Positions 14,901-25,800 of a stretch of 64,000 nucleotides of DNA are shown piece after piece. The stretch lies in NCBI GenBank assembly GCA_935421135.1, contig OW285189.1:9755072-9819071 (forward strand). The letters are read 5' to 3'. How positions within the stretch are numbered: the first letter of the stretch is position 1; each line of letters opens with the position of its first letter. This DNA is from Bugulina stolonifera. Taxonomy: Eukaryota; Bryozoa; Gymnolaemata; Cheilostomatida; Bugulidae. Made by a program: the position numbers and the translations under genes. Under the pieces are notes generated by a model. It was not told where the DNA came from, searched no databases, and saw only the letters and a list, made by a program, of their open reading frames with translations.

Positions 14901-17900
14901 AGGCTCACAATGTACAGTTTACTTTAAACAAAAGTATCAAAAATCTATTAAATCAATTCCATTAGCAAAGAACGCAAGAATTTGAATGCACTGTGTTGTT
15001 GTGAGTGTAGCACTTAGTATGCTTGAGTGAAACCCTGTCGGCCCTGAGTCTATGGGAAAAGTGGACAAGTCAGATGATCACTGGATTGTGTGACTGTGAA
15101 TTCCATCTACCATTGATTTGATAGACTCTGTGAGGAGTCAGTACATTTAGTCACGACTCCAGACCTGCCTAGTATTGTTTAATAATTAATTATGTATTAT
15201 ATTATATTATCTCTAGTTAATTGTTATTATGTTACATTATACTGTTTTACATTGCATACTGTATAAAGATGACCATGTTGCATTAACAAGGGTGTGCCAA
15301 AAAGTAGAAATATGCTCATTAACTGAACTAGCAGTGAGTGAGAACATTAGAATATAAGACAACAATTTATTCAGGATTCATCTGTTGTAGTTGTCCACCC
15401 CTGCACACTTTCTATTCCTTCTCGTACAATAGGCCTACGTGATGACTAGCAGAGCCTCTGAACACTCCCAAGAGAAACATGCACTTGTAAACATGCACTC
15501 TTATCAATTGTATGAGCAACATTGAACTTTTCACTTTATGAATTTATTACATCGATAGTTATATGCTGGAGGAATTTAATATCCAGACTGGTTTATGACA
15601 TTAGCAGAGTCTATGAGAGGTCTATCCTATGCAACCTCCATAGGTCAAATAAGTAGAACAGATTGGACCACAAAGTTGCACCAGTTACAATGTGTAAGCT
15701 ATACTAGATGGGATACACTATGCCTATAACTACATTTATATTATAGGCCTACTACCAACTCCTGCATCTTAATAACTACAAGGTGTATATTTTTCAGAGA
15801 GTGATATACATTTTAATTACATAGCCTTAGGCCTACCTCGAAGTGCCATTAGTCAGGGTGGTTGGAGTTGTCCCATTCACCATCTGAACAGGCTGCGAAG
15901 CAGAGGTCTCTGTAAATCCATTAATATCATTAACAATGAGCTCTCTACTAGGTGTTCGTGTTCGCATGTCCTCTACTTGCAGGTCTTTTCGAGTCCTCCT
16001 AGACCTCATGTTAGCAGGCAGAGATTTCCTCATACTGTTCATAGCACCACTTTCACCTGCAGGTATTAATTATTAGACTATATAGTATATTATGTTATTA
16101 AGTCTTCTAACAGCAGTGAATATTTCACCTATGCCGTAATACATGTCTATTCTAATAAAAAATAAGAGTTTGTGGTAGGTATGTACGGAATTCAGCACTA
16201 TTTTTAGCATTCTCTATCCTATCTATAACCCAAGTCTTTGATCAAGATGAGGCCTAGATAGATGTACAATATTGTAACAAAACTCTAGTCAGTTTGCTCT
16301 AACCTTGATACAGTGGCGTCAATAATAATTATAGTATGACCATTAGAGCAACAGTTTTAAAATCAAGCTACATTTTCAATATTAAAAAGCAATTTGGGTG
16401 GGAGTTATCTTCTTACAATGAAGAGACGACTCAACAGAAAATCTAAAATTTACCTCATTTTCCCCAAAAGCAAATTCATACAAATATAATATCAATTCAT
16501 ATTCTAGTTTATCTATAATATGTACATATATAACTTCTATTAAAGCAGAACAAATCTAACTAAACATTTAGCTGTAGTATCGTGCAAGAGAAGACAACTT
16601 TGCTAGAAGCTTGTTAGTATTTAGAGTGATATAAACAGTGTAGTCACTGCAGTCTGCTGAGATAGTAATACAGAGAGAACAACCTTAGTGGTGTCTGTTT
16701 CTACTAATAAATAATACAGAAGAAAATCTTACACATATAAAAGATATAACACTGGTTGGACAGGTCAACAGTTGTAGATTATAGAGCTAAGGAAAGATTC
16801 AAACTACGTAAATGGTCCATTCAACTGTGGAGACTAACACTCTATATTGGTGGACCAGGTCAAAGATACAAAACTAATGGTACAAACCAAGCAGCAGGTA
16901 TACACTAGATTTGGCAGGTCACCACCTTGTTCCAAATAGGGTTCAACAAAATCATCCGATTTAATATAATTACAACTTGCCTGCGTTAGACGAACTTAGG
17001 AAACTTAAAACAAAATAAAAGTAGATAAGACCTACTTTATAGTAAGGTAACTACATGTAGCCTATTATAGATTGGTCAGTGAACTAGGGATGGACAACAC
17101 TAGATGACCAATATTCACAGATAAGGTATATGAATGTATGTATAACATAACATGCACTTATGTATAGCAAGTCATAATATCATAACCCATGATTGGTAAT
17201 AAGGTGTCACATCTAATACCTAAATGTTATTGACCGTGAGCTAATCAAATGTCTAAACTCAAATATTATCTACCAAAATATATACATGAGTGTATTATAA
17301 TATTTGATTTGGTGAATTGTAAGAAATATCTCTTAGCTACTCTACAAGCCAAAACAAGCAACATGACTGCATATATACGTCTAGTGCTAGTAGATGTACA
17401 TACATGTAGGTGTATGTACATCTAGTGCTAGTACATACTGTCAGTGTTAGTACATGTACCACCAGTGCTAGTACACATACGGCTAGTGCTAGTATTAGTA
17501 CATGTACCACCAGTGCTAGTACACATACGGCTAGCGTTAGTACATGTACCACCAGTGCTAGTACACATACGGCTAGTGCTAGTACATGAGGCCATTTGTG
17601 GAGCTACGAGGCAGTGCAATGTTAGGTGATACATCTACAATGTATCCATGTATGTCAGTATAAATACATGTATGGTTACAGACCATACAGTAAATGTTGT
17701 ATTTAGTGGTTTAGTATGGGTATTGAAAGCATTTGGTGAGTTGTGTCGTGCAGTGAGAATACTATTATACCTTCTACTGCTGTAGTAGGTGATGTAATAT
17801 CGGCAGCAGCAGTGGCAGCAGTGGTATCATACTGCTGACTGGCTCTGAGTGGAACTCCTGAGCCTGTAGGTGAAATAACTAACTAATAAAATAATGGAAT

Positions 17901-20900
17901 ATACCTAATAAACCAGTTCACATGATCCTGTATACTGATACTGTGACTCCTGCCCCAGGGACCACTTGACAGAAAACAAGGTGGCCGTGTTCACCTACTT
18001 GGGAATATTATGACTTGTATAAATTGATTTTGTTGGCTAGAATTACATTTTTTATCAACACAAAAATATATTTCAATTCTAAATATTTGACAAAAAATGA
18101 CTCATCAAAATATGTTCAACATACAGCCTACTAGCAGACTGATTACTAGGTTGTAAACAGTGAGATTTCATCCTGCTTAGGTTTAAAACGAGTCAAATAG
18201 TGCTAGTAGAAGAACTCTCTGCTCGTGATAGTTGGAGTGAGAGCAGATACTGTAGTCGTACTACTATATGGTATCTACTGCTACATTGTAGTATTATTAC
18301 AGGAAGTAGGCTACTACTGTTATAGTACTGCTATAGTACCTACTGTTATAGTACTATTAGTAATATACACTGTCGCACCATAATAGGTAGTAGAGGAAAC
18401 CACTGTCACTGGACCAAGTATCCATGGCTCTCTAACTCCCATCCCAACCCAAACAGCATCTAATATCTACTTTGTACTTTATTTAATATTACCCAAACAA
18501 AGATCAGCTGATTGCTAGACTATAGGCTAATAGACACATGTAGTAGATTATCATTTACAGCTATTATAGTTGTAGAAATCTGTCACAATAGGGCCTACCC
18601 TACCACCTGATTTCCTCTCTGACACATAATTCAATGAGAAGTATGACTACATTACTTTCAATGAATGACATTTTATATAAGAAATCAGTGCAAAGAGATT
18701 ATATAACAATAATGTACATCCTACATGATAATATATTATTATTATTATACATTAAACAGAGTCTATTAATTTTAAATGTTGAATTTAAGTCTATGTACAA
18801 CTAGTTAATCATAATTAGTAATTTGATTCATAATTACATCAGATTTACACATAACATTATTACTGAGACATGAGCTATAACAGTAGTAGGCCTAATAGGA
18901 TTATATTTCATGGACTAGTTAGTGATGACTTTGGAGTTAAATACTTATTTGTCTATCTTAGTAACCTAAACAGTTACAATACATGTAATAATAGGCTGTA
19001 GGTATAGATAATATAGGTAGTCTTAATAAATCACAGAATACACAGTATATGTACATAATATAGCAGCACGGCACATACCAGAGAGACCTCTAGTGGGTCT
19101 AATTGACGAATCATCCATTGACAGGATGTTAGAGGAAGTAAGGAGAGAAAGAGCCGTCTCGTCGTCGTTACTCTCTATCACGGGTTGACTGTATTCATTA
19201 GCAAGACGACTCCTTCTTGTAACTGAGGTTCTAGGGCTACGCGTATCTGTTGTAACAGGTCTAATTGTAACCTCGGGGACATCATGTGGTATGTCAGTGG
19301 AAGTGCTGGGAGAACTAGATAAAGTATAGAACATAATAATAAGAATAACCTCTCTTGAATGTATTCATTACTACATGTATATTTGCACTGCAGTCAAGAA
19401 CAACCCATCCTGTCCTGACTGAGTTTGGAGAGAGAGTCGCTGTGTCTGATTACACTACTAAGTGAGAAGGTACCGTAGTAAGTTCATACTCAGTAATAAG
19501 TTATATATATTATTATAGTTGTGGAAATAAAAGCCCTGGCTTCTTGGTAGGAAAATCCCCGTAAACAGAAGACACCACACAAATACAATGTATGTAGCCA
19601 AACCCCATCTTTTATATCAGTTTTAGTTGATGCATTAACTGTGTTCTCCTTTCTATTTGTAGTAAGATTCATTCCGGCAAGATTAAGAGTAAGTCTGGAA
19701 TGAAATGCCTGGCAGGTAAAACTGGAAGATAGAGCAGATTTACACACAAAAACTTGCTAATTTCTGGTCTTATGGTCTTGTGGAATTCATAAGATATGAT
19801 AATACATGTAAGCACCCCCAAACACATTACTATTAACATTTGATTAAATATGCCGATGACAAACAAGGTAACATACGCGACTGAATTCTCCTTCATCTGC
19901 AAAGCTTCTCTTCGTGCCAACCGATCACGACGGGCTCGCAGTGAAGCTCTGGCCGACGTAAAGGAGCCATCTTCATTCTCTGCAATAGAAGAGTAGTGAT
20001 TAGGTATTGAGAGTTGAGTACAGGACCTTGTAGTCAGGTTACCTTACATAACTCAGGTACACCCAGATCACATACAAGACACTGACCTCAATCTCCCATG
20101 TCATAGGCCTACCGCATGGATAACTACAGGTAATAGGCATTTATTACCATCTAGGTAGACCTCAGGGAATGAAAAGGAAAGCTACCCAACATTCCATACT
20201 AAAGTGCACTATTACCCCATTGCACTGACAGAGTAAGCAGTGTACCAGTGTCATGTAGTGCCACATATACACAAGTTTCTTATGTGCAACACCACATACA
20301 CTTACAACATTGTAGCAAGCTAATAATTATGAATACAAAATATTATGATGTTTCAAGAGTCTTATGAATGTGATACACCATTATTATACTAATTACATAC
20401 TAAATGTGAATTGGAAATCAGCTGATATTGCTAGTAATATCTGGGAAACAATGGATAATTGAGCAATACATGTGCCAACATCTAGCTGGGTGTGTAATCC
20501 CTGTTTTAACCCACTATAATAATGCAGAAAGGGCAGCATCGGGAGCACCTGCTCATGATAGTCATCTGTCAGCACCCTACCCAGCATCAATTAGACTCCC
20601 ATAAACATAAGACAAGGTTCCAACTAGCTTCTCTTTGATTCCTTGATTAGATTAATCTGTGATAAATTGTTACATTTCACTAATCTATGGGTAATTAGCT
20701 CTCAGTAGGTGTACAGATACATGTTGCAACATGCTTCCACTCTTTGTCAAGCCCAAAAACATGAGTCAAATAAATAGTTTCAGTGCCTTGTTAGAAGAAA
20801 GATTTGGGAATTTTTTTCCGATAAATAGTAGGCCCAGTTGTATACCGTTACCAGGTCACAAAAACTGGTAGTTTTACAAGAGTTAATTCTATTGGAATAC

Positions 20901-22883
20901 AGCTGTAGAAATCATCTGCAGTACCCTGGTGGAGTTAAGTTGGTCGATGTAATACTGTTCTGTAGTTTTAAAAAGTAAAAGACTGTTTACACGTTGATCA
21001 CATATATAAAAGTTGTGTAAGCTGTAACTGACAACTGGTAATAGTGGTAAAATAGAATTATATATTATTATCTATATAATTCTATGAGTGGTAATACAGG
21101 TAATAGTGGTATAGGTGGTGGTGACAATAACAACCGATGTGATTGATATACCAATGAAGAATTATTTTTTATATAAAATAATCATTTTTGACACATTTCA
21201 AACATTATAAATTGACTCTGCATTCAACTTGACTGTGTTAAACTGACAGACAGTTTACAGATCTTCCTGAGACCAGAGATTGACGGAAACATAAATTATT
21301 CAGATTCAGCTGACATATGCACCACACTTGTTTACATATTATTTGAATTTAATATTAGCATGGAGCTGGTGCATGTGATGCAACCGGCTCCATCTAAAAA
21401 CTGTCATTTTAACACCAAACTTGTGAAATCAACACCTTTGACATAAAGCAAGGCAAAAATAGGTCATGGAATTTCTCTGTGTTAAACAAGAGACCTAATG
21501 CTTCCAACTATCTGTCAGTCAAAATGTGTTGAGAGCACTTGGACTACTTTCTGAACAGTAGCAAAAAGTATAACAGGAGAATGATGTATACTTAATAATG
21601 CTTATTGTATAGAAGTCCACCCTACTATGCATACCTATAAAATGTAGGTATAGTGTTACACTTTTACAACTTTTGTTTGCTTTTAATGTATAAGTATTAC
21701 AGCAAACGGTAAATTTGATAGAACAAAAAATACCGCAGGCGTTTCTATTTTTCTTTAAAGAAAAATTCTTTCCAATACTATTTGCAGCAAAACATATGAG
21801 AACAAAACGAAAGAAGGACCTCTGCAGGTTCCTTTTGTACTAAATGAATTAGCAAGGTATGTCTCACAGCTCACACAAATTTATTTGTATGGATAAATGT
21901 AGCTAAATTACTGTGAATTGCATAATGGAATTGTAATAAAACACCATATAAGGAGGTGAATGCAGTAAATTTATGAAATGAAAGTTATCGGGTGATAGTA
22001 ATACTATTATTAGTAGTAGATGGTAGAAGATCCTAATCTGTACTAAATGTGCAGTGATGAGGCATTGGTGAGCAATCACTCAAGACTAATGGGCTACATA
22101 TGAACACTTAATAGTCACTTTTGATTTCTATTCTTGTGAACTGGTGATACCAAACCTCCATGTGACCATTCATTGGACTTATTCTAATGTGTCGAAAGTG
22201 GAACAAAGATTTTACGTGATCTCAAGTCGACTGTAACACTAATTTGCTGTAATCACTTTGATATAACTTACTGGTTTGATTAGGCGAGTGATTTATTCCG
22301 AGAAAATATGAAACTTCTCCATAGAACTGAGACATGCAGTAGAGACGTAACGTTACACACCTCACGGACTGCCACAGCATATATTTATTGAAAAGTTGGG
22401 TAGTTTGAAATACTAAGCTTCAATTTCTTTTAGCATCATTTGCTTGGAAAATGCCATCTACCCTAACCTATAGCAATTCTCGTAAATTATGTATTGCCTC
22501 TTCATTCAACCTTGCCATAGGAATCCCAAACCTTCACTAGCACATACTGAGTCACATGGTTTAGAAACATGACTGGTAACCGAAGAATAGTAAGATATAG
22601 TAACTCACCTAAACCCCTCCGGAAGACTTTATTATTGTTGGACTCTCCGGCCCTGCAATGTGCAGTAGCAAGATGAGCTGAACAGTCGAACACAACTTTT
22701 TATAGAAACGAGAAATAACGTGAGATACATATTTATTTGGCTGTCAATCTATAGCCTTACATATAACATAACGCGGTATACTTGACCACCAGAGACAGTT
22801 CAGAAGGAATTACCAGCTCCAACAGTCTCACAAGTCAGAGCAAGTAGATGTACTACAAGACTTGTGTATACATACCCATCCAT
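767..22883 (-). CDS. SVIL-like: Supervillin-like protein, N-terminal part (23 exons; gene continues off the left edge)
   Basis: Exons on the minus strand: 22883-22876, 22652-22609, 19979-19877, 19314-19079, 17863-17771, 16056-15837, 13627-13415, 12438-12280, 11996-11649, 10390-10190, 8416-8352, 8023-7968, 7799-7611, 7175-7106, 6948-6922, 6060-5888, 5602-4964, 4753-4696, 3750-3165, 2937-2808, 2519-2487, 996-931, 821-767. All introns are GT-AG and every join keeps phase, giving about 1257 open codons. The ATG at 22883 follows an in-frame TAA. The product is Ser/Thr/Arg/Lys-rich, with few hydrophobic stretches and no signal peptide. Residues about 299-313 (EERIARYKEMRKAAL) and the following GYVSKYRR segment match the style of supervillin's ERIARYKAERR...EYLSRY region, and repeated PxYMR motifs match supervillin's TPRYMRAS. 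In that family the N-half binds F-actin and myosin II, and gelsolin repeats plus a villin headpiece follow; these would lie outside the window. The exon chain is seen directly; the family name is inference. Confidence 0.62.
1561..1745. repeat. GT-rich minisatellite in a SVIL-like intron
   Basis: Imperfect tandem copies of a roughly 24-bp unit made of GTTGGTGTGGTG and GTACTGGTG or GTGATA pieces. It lies in the intron between exons 21 and 22. The frame open across it, which would give a Val-rich peptide, is a by-product of the repeat and not a gene. Confidence 0.85.
3165..3750 (-). CDS. SVIL-like: SVIL-like exon 19: four 44-residue tandem repeats with PxYMR core
   Basis: One exon encodes four head-to-tail units of exactly 44 residues (132 bp), lying at about 3748-3617, 3616-3485, 3484-3353 and 3352-3221, followed by a degenerate fifth copy (EPSYMKGTA). 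Each unit begins STTNS(D/E)(D/E), continues (L/I/V)PxYMR(S/L)T(A/T)(S/A)A, then (Y/N)KDR(H/N)TPA, an acidic SEPE patch and a basic KHRS end. The next exon keeps a still weaker copy (LPSFMKATTSYYKK). The unit alternates a hydrophobic-aromatic core, an acidic patch and a basic patch, as in short linear binding motifs. Supervillin has single TPRYMR-type motifs, so here that motif seems to have been amplified. The binding partner is unknown. The frame is certain from the repeat period and the splice phases. Confidence 0.85.
4696..8416 (-). CDS. SVIL-like: SVIL-like exons 11-18: low-complexity middle region
   Basis: Exon 11 (8416-8352) sits next to a minisatellite and has a weak acceptor; an alternative AG six bases further in keeps the same phase. 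Exon 13 (7799-7611) begins MESKKAAAVNG, is rich in Ser, Thr, Ala, Gly and Pro, and could also serve as an internal start. Exon 14 has NIDPQLAALLDARKA. Exon 15 (6948-6922) is a 27-bp microexon; an acceptor giving 21 bp is also in phase. Exon 16 (6060-5888) includes ADVTSILKARM and SARASFFAEEQKR. Exon 17 (5602-4964, 213 codons) is strongly basic with many Ser-Arg and Lys-Thr pairs (RRSSSIR, TKQTTSVKVKTVKKRRR). Exon 18 (4753-4696) is 58 bp. No domain is recognised; the composition suggests a disordered, basic, possibly phosphorylated linker. Confidence 0.7.
8432..8655. repeat. 30-bp minisatellite beside exon 11 of the SVIL-like gene
   Basis: About seven and a half copies of a 30-bp unit containing AATACAAGCA, a TGTGC or CGTGC variant, and AATACAATGTAGTGT. 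The array ends within about 15 bases of the acceptor of exon 11, so on the transcript it forms most of the sequence just upstream of that splice site. The Tyr/Cys/Leu-rich frames open on the minus strand are repeat artefacts. Confidence 0.9.
10190..13627 (-). CDS. SVIL-like: SVIL-like exons 7-10: ERIARYK segment and GYVxxxRR pair
   Basis: Exon 7 (13627-13415) ends in EERIA and is completed by exon 8 (12438-12280), which starts RYKEMRKAALAARTTQY. This is the clearest family signature, because supervillin carries an ERIARYKAERRRQL helix. Exon 8 then has a Gly run and GSGYVSKYRRNRD. Exon 9 (11996-11649) begins with a second, diverged copy, GSGYVPRWRRYNRDEND, so this short motif is duplicated across an exon boundary. 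The rest of exon 9 is Ser-rich (DSSASSDSTDNG). Exon 10 (10390-10190) has no internal start codon; its reading is supported by phase, canonical splice sites and an open 201-bp frame. Joins between exons 6-7, 7-8, 8-9, 9-10 and 10-11 all have phase 2. Confidence 0.75.
14881..14935 (-). other. Possible alternative 5' exon of the SVIL-like gene
   Basis: On the minus strand, AACGACAG at 14881 is followed by a strong donor, GTAAGTACC. Splicing to exon 7 would put the ATG at 13620 (MIRRRRS) as the first start, because the joined upstream frame contains a TGA. This would give a shorter protein beginning just before the ERIARYK segment. The right end of the exon is not defined by the sequence. Confidence 0.25.
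15837..22883 (-). CDS. SVIL-like: SVIL-like exons 1-6: start codon and basic N-terminus
   Basis: Exon 1 contributes only 8 coding bases (Met-Asp and two bases of a Gly codon) before a GTATGT donor. Exon 2 (22652-22609) and exon 3 (19979-19877) are separated by a 2.6-kb intron. Exon 3 encodes a very basic, helix-prone stretch (SARASLRARRDRLARREAL, residues about 26-44), which recalls the RKERIARRLEGIE segment near the N-terminus of vertebrate supervillin. Exon 4 (19314-19079) is Ser/Thr/Pro-rich with an acidic SNDDET patch. Exon 5 (17863-17771) has an Ala/Thr run. Exon 6 (16056-15837) has several Met-Arg and Arg-Thr-Arg clusters. Splice phases run 2, 1, 2, 1, 1, 2 and all joins are open. No RNA evidence is available, so exons skipped in frame would be missed. 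Confidence 0.75.
17400..17590. repeat. Minisatellite with 42-bp unit in a SVIL-like intron
   Basis: Tandem copies of a unit of about 42 bp built from GTACATGTACCACCAG, TGCTAGTACACATACGG and CTAGTGCTA, with shorter partial copies on the left side. It lies in the intron between exons 5 and 6. Open frames on both strands here are artefacts of the repeat. Confidence 0.85.
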
Positions 22884-25800
22884 GTTAAAACTGTGTTAGC
22901 TAAAAGATCTGCACTGGAATTCGCCCATAACAATCAGGAATTGCTAAATACCAGTTAAAACCATCTACAAGAGAAATAAATCAGCAAATTGCAACATATA
23001 CATTCAGTCTTCCTAATGTTTAAAATACATTTACCAGCGAAGTGTACAGAACAACATTGGCAGAGCGATTTCTCAAAGATAAAATACTATTGGATTAGAG
23101 CTATTGGCTAGGCGTTTACAATTTTTTCTCTGTGCCATGTAAAGCTGGTGCATGGCAGGCTGAACTATCTACCATACATGTACTATCGAATATGGCACAC
23201 AATATTGCAACACGAATCCCAATCTTGCCAGGAAGATTGCAGTGAGAAAAGGTTATAACTTAGTATAAATTCATTTTACACATCATCAACCTATATAAAT
23301 ACATAGTTCAGTCTGCCATCCATAGTATTATGGGTCGAATAGCACAATTAGTATAGTAGTGCAAGACGTTTGGTTACCATAGAAACATGACTAATTCCAA
23401 ATCCCTACATGGTAACAGTAACTGACTAGAAAGCATGCAACAATAATATAATATCAGCACTGTCCCAAGATATTCCAGAAGATTAGCACTTCAATTCAAT
23501 GATTTCTAACAGAAAGTTCAACTATTTAAAACTAATCAAGCTTAAAAGTAAGTTATGCGATATCATTATGTAAGAAGGTAAAACAGACTGTATGTAACAA
23601 GGCCCAGAGGCGCCTCAGACTACTGTATCAAAAATTCCCTAAATTCCATATGACGAAGTCGTGAATATTATCAGCACTAGGGTTTCAGCATCACCTTTGG
23701 ACACTATAAATTCAAACTAACTACTCTCAAGCCTGCTAAATATCCTTCTCATGTTCTTTTATTTATGTAAATTTATTTTAGATATTTAGTTCAATAAAAC
23801 CTCCCATTTTCATTTAATGACCATAAAATGGAAATTTATGTATGGTTTGAAGGTATAAATGTCAAAAAAATGTTGAGATGTCACAAATATTTTTGTTCCT
23901 ATTTAGAAGGCTTTGACACTGAAAATGATGTCATGTTATTCAGGCATCAGTATTCAAGTATTTGTATACAAATAAAATGAAGGTCTGACGACAATTATAA
24001 TACGAACTATTATTAATAAAACATGATATTGACTCCATTGAATTGCAAAAGTGATATTAGTATAACATGAAGATGATACTTTGGCTAAATATAAACTTGA
24101 TGAATAAAGTGATGGAATGAATTGACTTTTCACTTGACATCCAAAAGTTCATCGATTAGGCTACTACTCAGAAATAGGCGAACACCATCACTTTACAGAC
24201 AATCGTACCAGTCGATGCTTAGTATGAATCAAACAACGAAATGAAAGAATACAGGTCAGAATCTCTGATCTCAAGCCCAATCAACAGTCTTTAAATATTA
24301 CAGACTCACAGTACGAAACTCTCAAGGCAGGACATGATGATTCTGTAACCATTATTAGCATTTTTTCGGCTACACAATATGAAATTTTGTATGACAACTG
24401 TATGCAAATAAGGAATGCTTATTTAACCTTTATTTGCATAATCACCAAGAAACACAGGCAAAGTTCTAGGAATCAACAAAATCTCAAGTTTGATAACTTT
24501 CCAACTTTGTTCTTTCTAATTGCCATAAGAGCCTCCTTATTTTCATCGGATATGGAAGATGCGTACAAGTTCAAACGGCTGCCAGTAGTAGTGCAACATT
24601 AAATCTAAATTTTAAACCTGTCAACTAGCACAACTACAGGAATGGAGATTTAAGTTATAGAGACACAGCGTTAGTAATCACTAAGTCATGCCAACTTCAA
24701 CGGAAACAGGTAGCCAACTAAAAGGCAAACGTAATAGTTTACAGCAGCAGTAGATACATTCATACATGCAGAACAACACAATATGAATGGTTGGCTGATC
24801 GGGCCGACAGTGTGACGTTAGTACATTCATGAGGTGAACAATGAAACCCAAAGAGCACAGAATAAAACGAAGGAGCGGTCACAAAATACTGTATCAATAG
24901 CATAATGTCAATGTAATAGTGTTTGCTTAACTTTAAAGTATGTCCAATTGTACTGACTTGTTATCGTTCTAATTTCTTGTGAACATGAAAATTATGAATC
25001 GGAAGGAAGGGCAACATCTATACACAGAGACTAAGAATTTTCAAATCATCTGGGATGTTTCAATATACATGTAGATTGATAAGGTAATAGAAGCCTTTTC
25101 AGTCATCCATCAACCGAAGAGTGAAAACTTATATTGTAAATTATAAATTTATCCAGTAAATGTTTCAAACACCAAATGCGCTAAAAATAGCCAACTACTT
25201 GCGGAATCATTTTCACATTATTCATGGCTGCATAATTTACAGTATAATGTATTCTATGAAACCAAAATGGGATTTATAACACTACCTGTCTAGGAACTAC
25301 TGTGTTCAAACTAGCCCATATAGGTGGAAGGGGGTATATATTAATCTGGCAATTGATGACCAGTACAAAAAGCTTGTTAATTTTCTCAACAACATTTAAA
25401 AGAGATAAGTCACAGTTTTGCCAAAGATAACCACTGAACTACTATGTGATTTCCCACTTACCCACTACTATTCACAATTCATCAAGTCTCATAAGCATGA
25501 TAGTCAAATCTACAAGTGCTTATTGTCCACAGGACGAGATCTGAAGAGCCGAGATAAGCTCATGTAAGTAGTCGGATGTGTGGGATGATGTACACCAAAT
25601 CATCTCACATAGGCCTACATATCAGTTTTACACGCTATACCTTATCACAATTCATATTAACTATCGCTGACAATAAATACGAAATCTAATAAAAGTGTTA
25701 GAAGTGTTTTCTAAAAAACCGTCTGAGAGTTACTATTGGAGATGACATAATATAATGGTTTAAAAAATTAACATAAGTCTACGCATAAGTTTAAGTATAA

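Noticed and set aside
17337..17634. Overlapping Cys/Thr/Ser- and Val/Leu-rich open frames on both strands
   Set aside because: Artefacts of the minisatellite at 17400-17590.
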